NCBI GenBank assembly: GCA_963693305.1
Contig: OY855908.1
Coordinates: 5,961,001 to 6,025,000, forward strand
Length of the DNA stretch: 64,000 nt
Source: Meandrina meandrites
Taxonomy: Eukaryota > Cnidaria > Anthozoa > Scleractinia > Meandrinidae
Direction of reading: 5' to 3'
The translations under genes were made by a program, and so were the position numbers. Positions 57,786-64,000 of this stretch are shown in pieces; positions within the stretch are counted from its first letter, which is position 1; each line of letters begins with the position of its first letter. The notes beneath the pieces are model-generated. The model saw only the letters and a list, made by a program, of their open reading frames with translations. It ran no database searches and was not told the origin of the DNA.

Positions 57786-58734
57786 GCAGTCGCCCCCCCC
57801 CCCCCCCCCCCCCCCCCCCGAACCGGAAGATTTGCTCTTCTAGTTTCTAAATTGATTGAAAATCAGTTTTCTGTTTTGAACGTTTTGCCAGAATTCAGAA
57901 AAAAAAAACACTCTAATTTTCCTCGTCTTGTGCTGACAAAGTATCACATGGTTTCTGGCTTTCTCCTATTCAAGATAATGGGACGAGGACGTGCCATTTA
58001 AAACAAACTTTTAGATGAATTGTTAAGGCCAAGTAGATAAGCAAAGCAAAGCCAAATTATGCATAAATTATGAAAGATTGATGATCACGTAAGTTTAATT
58101 ACAAGAACGCGTCACCAACTTCCTGAGATCATTTTGCGCACGCTGATGTGTTGTCATCATCACTGGCATTTATCACACTTCCTGCAGTTCCTGATACCCA
58201 CTTGCGGGCATTTTGCACAACTCCCGATACAACTTTGCGCGCCCACAGATCGAGATTTTCTTTACATACGGACTTTACTAAGCGGGACTTCAAGGATGCC
58301 TACTCGGGTTTTGGCCTCTGGGGCAAAACCCTGCGGGAGCAATATAAAAAGTTGAGCAAGGTTCTAATTTTAAAGCATCGGTTCTAATGCTGACAGTTTA
58401 AGCGAGACTTTGATGTTCAAAGCGCCGATCCACCACTGAATAAAAAGTTATGAGAGGTTTCGTGTTTAAAGCGTCCGTTCGAATATTCACAAGTTTTATT
58501 AAATGAAAGTTGAGCGAAACTTTATGTTCAAAGCTCGTCGGCTCGAATGTTCACTAGTTTGAATAAAAAGTTAAGTTAAGTTATTTCGTTTGGAATCCCT
58601 CGACATTTGTAAAGAATACTCTGAATAAGCTGCCGGGCTTTTGTGTATTTAAGACTGAACCCCTTTATCCATCTTAAAAAATCTAAAATCAAAGTCAGGA
58701 TAATAGTTTCATTATTACAGAAATTGTCAACGAA
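57786..58734. other. Unit-2-specific stretch after a C-run, no gene
   Basis: Starts with a C homopolymer (57788-57820). Contains repeated 'cgagactttatgttcaaag'-like phrases (58400-58560). No domain was recognised in the frames at 58134-58387 or 58576-58842. Confidence 0.4.
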
Positions 58735-58876
58735 ACGTTTTTTCTTTTTTTGCAGCTTGCGCTGCGTAGCCAAACGGCGATAAAATTGCGTCGACTTGCG
58801 TTCAAGCTCCGGATCCCGAATAATGAACTCAAGTTTTAACAAAAGTGCAAGCGAGTTCTGGCCATAAACGGATCAG

Positions 58877-59312
58877 GCCAGTCCCCGGGGGGGGGGGGGG
58901 GTACTCGAAGCATACATGACGGGGGGGTCCGACGTATTTTTTTGGGTTGAAAATTTACACGCTCAGTATTTTTTTGGGTCAAGTGATCTGTCACGTATTT
59001 TTTTAGGTCTTAAAAAATATGGGTATTTTTTTGGGTCTCATCTCCGAGCGAACTTTTTGTTTCGGGTTTTCGTTGCGATCAGTGGATCAGAAAAATATTC
59101 ATTCGAACTTTTTTTCAGCGACGTGTTTTCTAGCCTGCGAGAGCACACAGTATAGTAAGTAATATTAAGTCTTGTATTTTTGGGGGGTGGAAATTTTGAT
59201 GCCAGGTATTTTTTTGGGTCTTAAAGTTCTGACTTGTGTATTTTTTTGGGTTTGCAATATGAAGCTCCGTCGGACCCCCCTGTCAAGTATACTTCGAGTA
59301 CCCCCCCTGGGG
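58877..59312. mobile_element. G-run/C-run bounded element with TATTTTTTTGGGT repeats, unit-2 specific
   Basis: Begins CCCCGGGGGG...GTACTCGAAG and ends CTTCGAGTACCCCCCCTGGGG. Both sides carry an inner GGGGGGGTCCGACG/CGTCGGACCCCCC pair, so the ends are inverted repeats. The interior has at least five copies of TATTTTTTTGGGT. It is absent at the unit-1 locus (about 12897-12925). Confidence 0.65.
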
Positions 59313-60040
59313 CCCAGGCTTCAAAGCATATACACACTCAAACTCAAAAGAAATATCCCCTAACTAAAACTCAATGAAAACTCCAAGAAAGGGCATTACA
59401 AGTAAAGTCATTTCTGCGTTCGAAATGTACGTTTGAGCAAAGAAGAGGCCCTAACAGGAAACGTGCTAGAAAACAAATTGAATGAGCTAGGGTTGACGTG
59501 ATTCAAACTCCAAGTTTATGCAAAGGAAACACACGTTTTAGTTGTATCTAAAAGACACGGTTTTATTTTTTCGTTCGGTGCTGGTCGTTACAGTACGAGT
59601 GAAGAGTAAATATTTACACTTATATTACTTATAAACCGACGAACAGACCACAAACAGAACGAACTCTAGCTGTTCAAGCCTGTTTTGGTGTATTGAAAAA
59701 TTTGAAGAAAGCCGTCAATATGCATGGAAACTTTATGAAGGAATACGTCGATGTAACGTTTAGAAGCTACCTGTAATGAATTCGAAGTTAAGGCCGTAAA
59801 GCTTAAAGCCTGTGCATTAGTCGGCGGAGACAGGCACAAGTGACAACCGGAAATGCGTCTGCGTTCGCTGGCTACCATATAAACCACAAAGTCAACACAG
59901 AACTTTCCGTATGAGGCCTTGTACCTCTTGTGTAAAAATTCTTGGATCACGTCAATGGTTGTCATGAATGCTACGTCAATCAAATTAAAACCAGGCCAGT
60001 AGTATGGTAATGCACATGTGCAGTTTTCATTGAAAGAGAA
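59313..60040. repeat. Duplicated block to about 59625, then unit-2 specific sequence
   Basis: 59325-59625 matches 12925-13205. Beyond that, a minus frame (59666-59983) has no recognised domain and no counterpart in unit 1. Confidence 0.55.
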
Positions 60041-60046
60041 GATTTT

Positions 60047-60336
60047 TGAATAATAATAATAAAATAATAATAATAATTAATTTTTTATCGCGCAAATTTC
60101 ATGTGAATATGATCAAATGCGCGTTACAAACAAATATATTAAAAACAAATTAAACATGACATCTTAAGAATCCCACCTGACAGCAGCCTGACCAGTTGGC
60201 TATTTTCAAAGCGTGGTGAAGTTGAGTTCTGGGCTACTGAAAACAAATCCAGCTAGTGGCAGGGAGGGGGGTTTGAACCCGGGGACCTCCGGGTTGCAAG
60301 TCCAGCACCCTAACCACTACGCCCCGCCCCTCCTTA
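60047..60336 (-). mobile_element. tRNA-derived SINE
   Basis: On the minus strand the 5' end is tRNA-like: box A TAGTGGTTAGGGTGC, a CTTGCAA anticodon-like loop and box B GGGTTCAAACCC. An unrelated body follows ('ggatttgttttcagtagccc', then 'aacgcgcatttgatcatatt') with a (TTA)n-type tail at 60047-60085. The attached body and simple-repeat tail make a SINE more likely than a functional tRNA gene. It is absent from unit 1. Confidence 0.65.
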
Positions 60337-60733
60337 TCGATTTAATTCAAATCTGTAACGAAATATAATTTGAATTTTCCACCCACACAACAAAAATTTA
60401 ACTGTAAATTTGAAATCTAATTTCCAAAATTACCCCCTATCTATTATCAATGCTTCGTCATGAGTAATTACTTCTCTTCCGGGATTTTTCACCTTACCAA
60501 GTCATTTGTTTTTTAGATTTTCTTCAGTCTTAATGTTTCAAAATAACGACCTTGCTCTTTTTATATCGTGTTACAGGAACATATAACTGGAATTAAACTA
60601 GCCTGCTCGCAGGCTAGAATTAAATGTATCTCGGCAAGGTTTTAGGAAGTTTTTTTCTCCGCTGGCTTTTGCTGTTGTTGTGCTTAATTTAAAAATACGG
60701 GTGTTCTTAATTATAAATTCGCTTAATGACTAA

Positions 60734-61670
60734 GGGCCAATTCGCACTAGCGGACAAATTTTGTAACAATTGGTAGATTTCATCATTAATGTGTCACTTG
60801 TTACAGAAAACAAGTACGAATACGTTTTTTGAGACCTAGAACTTGTCCAAGAATTTGAGTAGTCCAGTACCTCTTGTGAACCTCTAATTTCAGAGGCATT
60901 CTAAAACAATATTGCTCATTGTCTTCAGGGATAGGGGCATTGTTTGTGCCCTTTGTCGACTCAAAAATTTAGGAAAACAAAGAAGCAGTTGTCTTATGAT
61001 TGGTCCGCGTTGCACGCGCGATACATTTTGTCAAACAATCGCAAAAACAAGTGCGAACGACATGCTGGACAAGGACAAATTTTGTCAAAACGGACAAATC
61101 TTCAAAGCGGCCGATGTCCTGCCTCAAGGCAGGACAAGTCATGACAAGTCGCATTCCAACGCCCCTCATAATGCCAGATAACAATATGTTGTTGATTGGC
61201 TATTGTGGTTGGTCTGGATTGTACTAAAAAACAACACGAGAAACCTTTTTTGCGATAGGCGGCAAAACATGTTTGTGTGCCGAGGTGAGATCGTGGAAGG
61301 ATGGTAATACCGGGATAGGAACAAATGAATGCAGAGCGAAGCAGTTTGTGCCGATAAATGGAGGGGAAAGAAATAGTTTTCTTGCGACATTTTCCCCCGC
61401 ACGAGCACAAAAACATCACTACACGCGCACCTCAAATGCAAATCGTTTTAAAATTTTTCACCACGTGGACCTGCCTGATTATTTGATGTTTGCACAAGAC
61501 GACCGTGCCGAGAACTATACTAGGATGCCAGAAGCACGTGCAGAGCTATTGTACTAATAATTACACCTTTTGTTTTCTTCAAAATGTCTCTGACTTGTCG
61601 CAACAATTTTTTTTTTCTCAAAAATGTTATGACATTCAGTTAAAACTTGTCCGCTAGTGCGAATCGGCCC
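60734..61670. mobile_element. GGGCCAATTCGC-family TIR element, TAA duplication
   Basis: The ends GGGCCAATTCGCACTAGCGG and their inverse (CCGCTAGTGCGAATCGGCCC) are flanked by TAA (60731-60733 and 61671-61673). The unit-1 locus at about 14600 reads GACTAATAAAC with no insertion. This 937-bp element carries the empty target of the 2.84-kb element found in its relative at 27905-31442. The open frames inside are not recognisable, so it is a non-autonomous, perhaps Harbinger-type element. Confidence 0.78.
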
Positions 61671-61673
61671 TAA

Positions 61674-62118
61674 TTAACTAGTTTTAAAACCAAACGGAGC
61701 CATGCCTTTTCCTCTGTTTCTAAACGAGTCTAGGTGCACAACCTTTCATATGAAAATGAGTTTGATTCGCAAGGCAATGAACGTGAGAGTTAAACTTATT
61801 TCAATATGAAAGGTTGCGTACCAAGACTCATTTTGAAACAAAGGTAAATTGCTACATCCAGGAAATGGGTTGTTGGGTTATATTCGCGTAAAAGAAAAAT
61901 CTGATTGAACTTAGAGTATATTTTTTAAAAATGGTTCCACTAGACCTACATGCTGACGAAATTTGATAATTTTCGATTTTTTTTTTCAAATTGCACTCAT
62001 CCAGGCGCTATTTACGGAAGCCCGCTCTTAAATTGGAAGACTAGTTCTTCTCAATCTAATTGTGTAAATGTTGCCATAATAAAAGGCACTTGCAGTTTGC
62101 TGAACGTGGAAGTGAGTC
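61674..62118. repeat. Duplicated 3' flank of the ZP paralogue
   Basis: Matches 14620-14810 and 15335-15438 of unit 1. The roughly 500 bp between those two unit-1 parts are replaced here by about 180 bp of other sequence. It probably includes the 3' untranslated region of the paralogue. Confidence 0.6.
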
Positions 62119-62315
62119 CTAAACAGCACTGGTGCTACTTTCATAGGTACAGCGTGATTCTTTTAGTGTTACGCTACGGCGACGTTTGCGAAGCACGATG
62201 GCCACACCAGCGCTAACGATACCGATGGCCACAACTCCGCTGACCGCCAGAATGGCGACCAAATAGATAGGGAAAGCTGAGCCGTCACCCTCGTCCTCCT
62301 CGTCAACATCAAAAT
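62119..62315 (-). pseudogene. ZP paralogue, transmembrane and tail exon
   Basis: Counterpart of 15439-15647 with acceptor ...TTACCATCAG before ATTTTGATG in the same phase and stop TAG at 62119-62121. It encodes VDEEDEGDGSAFP, the hydrophobic helix starting IYLVAILAVSGVVAIGIVSA and the same RKRRR cluster, ending STSAV. It is four codons shorter in the acidic spacer. The exon itself is intact, but with the stop in the preceding exon (63189-63191) it would not be translated unless that exon is skipped or edited. Retention of hydrophobicity, the basic cluster and the stop suggests the disabling mutation is young or that selection acted until recently. Confidence 0.75.
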
Positions 62316-63139
62316 CTGATGGTAATAAAAGTAAAAGGTCACGTAAAATTTTGCTTCAATTAATTTTCTCTTGACTAAAATCAGTTGCATACATGAAGCC
62401 TTGAGTTGCATGAAAACAAATAAACAAACAACACCCTTGAGTTCCATGACGTTTTGTGAGATCGCATCTTGCGATCATAGTTGCCAAAGAGGACTATACA
62501 GAAAGGATCCGTGTGAATGGTGCACCTTTTTTAGGCTGAAGGTATAACGATAAGGATTTCACACGTTGGAGTATAGAAAAGGGTGGGGGAAACTATCATC
62601 AGTTTAGGTATAAAATATCACAAACAGACCCACCGCTCCGATGATTTATTGATTCATCATGATTGGGTGAAAATTTTTGAAAAGGCATGCTGCATTTCTA
62701 CTTAAGGTATGTGAAAGGGGTACCAGTTTCTATCGAAGGTATACGGCAGGGTTACCTTTTCTATGAAAAATGGTATATAAAAGGGTAAGTATTTGGATCT
62801 TGGGCCGGAGCCTACACTTGTCAAGTTTTAGGTGGAGCACCTTCATGGAAAGAAAGGTTCTGAAATAAAGTTAGACGTCATAGATCGATAGAAAATATCC
62901 CGGGGGAGGCACCCTCATACGATCGGGTATTAACTGAACAAAAATGTGATGGAAGAAGTGTAGTTTCCCCATCAAACCTGAATAAATAAATTGTGGAACG
63001 AAAATCAAACAAAACACGATTTCGGTGCTGGGTGGGTGAGTTGAGGGCAGGGGGAGGTTAGAAGGGGAAACAATCGGGGTATAATTGAAAACCTATACAC
63101 AGATATGTAAAAAAAGCAAGCAGTTAGTTGATCATTTAC

Positions 63140-63450
63140 CTTTTTGCACTTGTTCGACATTTGCAAATTTGTAAGGACCAGCGTTAAGTTAGAACCTTGA
63201 TGCTAGACTTTCTTTAACAGTATCGCGTCTCTTTCGGCGATAACCGTCACCACTACTACAGGCAGCGCATTCAATTTCGCACTGACTTGTGGATCTATTG
63301 TTCAGGCAAACCACGGCCGTGACGTGGAATGTAACAGAAGAATCACCTGTTTGACCAGTGAAACGGAAAGCGCCCCTTGTCAAGACAAAATCTTCAACGT
63401 TATCCACGCCGCACTCGGGGTTGCCCACCATACTAGTGTCATTCGAACAT
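63140..63450 (-). pseudogene. ZP paralogue, ZP-C exon with premature stop
   Basis: Counterpart of 15937-16232 with acceptor ...TTACATCTCAG before ATGTTCG and donor AAAAAG/GTAAAT. The 311 bp fit the same phases. It encodes CSNDTSMVGNPEC, LTRGAFRFTGQTGDSS, VTAVVC, the cysteine cluster (SQCEIECAAC) and the cleavage site YRRKRRDT. It then meets an in-frame TAA (63189-63191) where unit 1 reads a tyrosine codon in KYYLKSG. The downstream codons (NAGPYKFANVE) still resemble the functional copy, so this is a point nonsense change rather than decay. A protein ending here would keep the ZP module and furin site but lose the segment before the membrane and the anchor. Earlier exons lie beyond the window. 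Confidence 0.82.
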
Positions 63451-64000
63451 CTGAGATGTAATAAAAAACGCATTAGGTTGCTGAGAAATCTTTTTAGTTG
63501 TGATCCTTTTAGAACAAGACAGGTCGACAGTTCCTTCATGTCAAAGTATCTGTGAGAAGTAAGGTCTGTTTTCTGACTTCAACAAGTTTAAGTCAGCTTG
63601 TAAATCGATTCTTCAAGCGCCTGAGTGAATTCAGCTGAATACAAATGTCACTTGTTACTGAGTTAAGATTCTATCAAAAAAAAAAAAACACGCCGTAGAA
63701 CAAGACAAATACGGTTTGCTTTCTCGCAGCAAAGCAATGAATGAACACACTTAACTTGTGCTTGATGCCTAGGGATCGATTGACAGTAAAATACCAGTCA
63801 ATTCTGATTGGCTCAGCCAACAGTTTGCATTACTTATGCACGTGATCACCCTAAACTTTAGACTGTGAAACCCTACCCTCTAGCTTATAGCATGTCACGC
63901 AACCAGCACGTAATCGCCCATTAACTTAAATTTATGAGGACATAAATTGGTCTTCCATCTGTCAGCTGTCAGCTGTCACCAGAGGTGATCGGAGTTTACT
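63451..64000. other. Paralogue intron to the window edge
   Basis: By analogy with unit 1 (intron 16233-17484) this is intron of the ZP paralogue. The end contains short 'gtcagctgtcagctgtcacc' direct repeats. No exon seen. Confidence 0.5.

Noticed and set aside
60266..60336. tRNA gene on the minus strand
   Set aside because: A and B boxes and an anticodon-like loop (TGC) are present, but acceptor-stem pairing is poor and the sequence continues into a SINE body with a TTA-type tail.
60912..61557. Several overlapping frames of 66-105 codons
   Set aside because: All lie in the 937-bp TIR element, on both strands, and similar frames in the 27905-28443 copy are not conserved in a coding manner.

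Overview
The window is eukaryotic. It is AT-rich and dense in repeats, with short exons bounded by GT/AG introns, many MITEs, LINEs, Penelope-like elements and a Ty3/Gypsy retrotransposon. Several repeat styles (G-run 'tactcccatatatggg' elements, GGAGCTCC-ended elements, palindromic MITEs carrying 'gtgattggtca') are ones I associate with anthozoan genomes. Together with a Calx-beta/ZP transmembrane gene this suggests a stony coral or close cnidarian relative; the species cannot be fixed from the sequence.

Host genes. The one clear host gene is on the minus strand. Six exons can be placed with splice sites and matching phases: two exons forming one Calx-beta domain (33333-33426 and 32850-33112), a ZP-N exon (20283-20693), two ZP-C exons (17485-17689 and 15937-16232, the latter with an RKRR furin-type site) and a last exon with a transmembrane helix, a short basic tail and the stop (15439-15647). 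The 5' end was not found. A second paralogue enters from the right edge: its ZP-C exon (63140-63450) and transmembrane exon (62119-62315) are present, but the ZP-C exon has an in-frame stop between the furin site and the membrane anchor.

Layout. About 1-16,240 recurs in the same order as about 48,921-63,460, at an offset of roughly 45-49 kb. The window therefore holds a little more than one unit of a tandem segmental duplication carrying the ZP gene. A further shortened copy of part of the unit lies at 46,340-48,480. Comparing the copies gives natural empty sites for many transposon insertions.

Mobile DNA. The large introns and upstream region are filled with nested elements. They include a Harbinger-like element with TAA target duplications (24110-24801) and a TTAA-flanked element encoding a THAP zinc finger (24900-26730, Kolobok-like). 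A 2.84-kb TIR element with arrays of TTAACTCGCC-type motifs (28444-31282) contains a nested MITE. There are also Penelope-like fragments, a nearly full-length L1/Tx1-like LINE with an 11-bp target duplication (33705-37878), a Mutator-like 11-bp-TSD element (38586-39380), and a young Gypsy element with apparently identical 154-bp LTRs (40408-45108) broken by one nonsense codon and one frameshift. No CRISPR, prokaryotic operon or rRNA was seen. Apart from the ZP genes, the coding capacity appears to belong to transposable elements.
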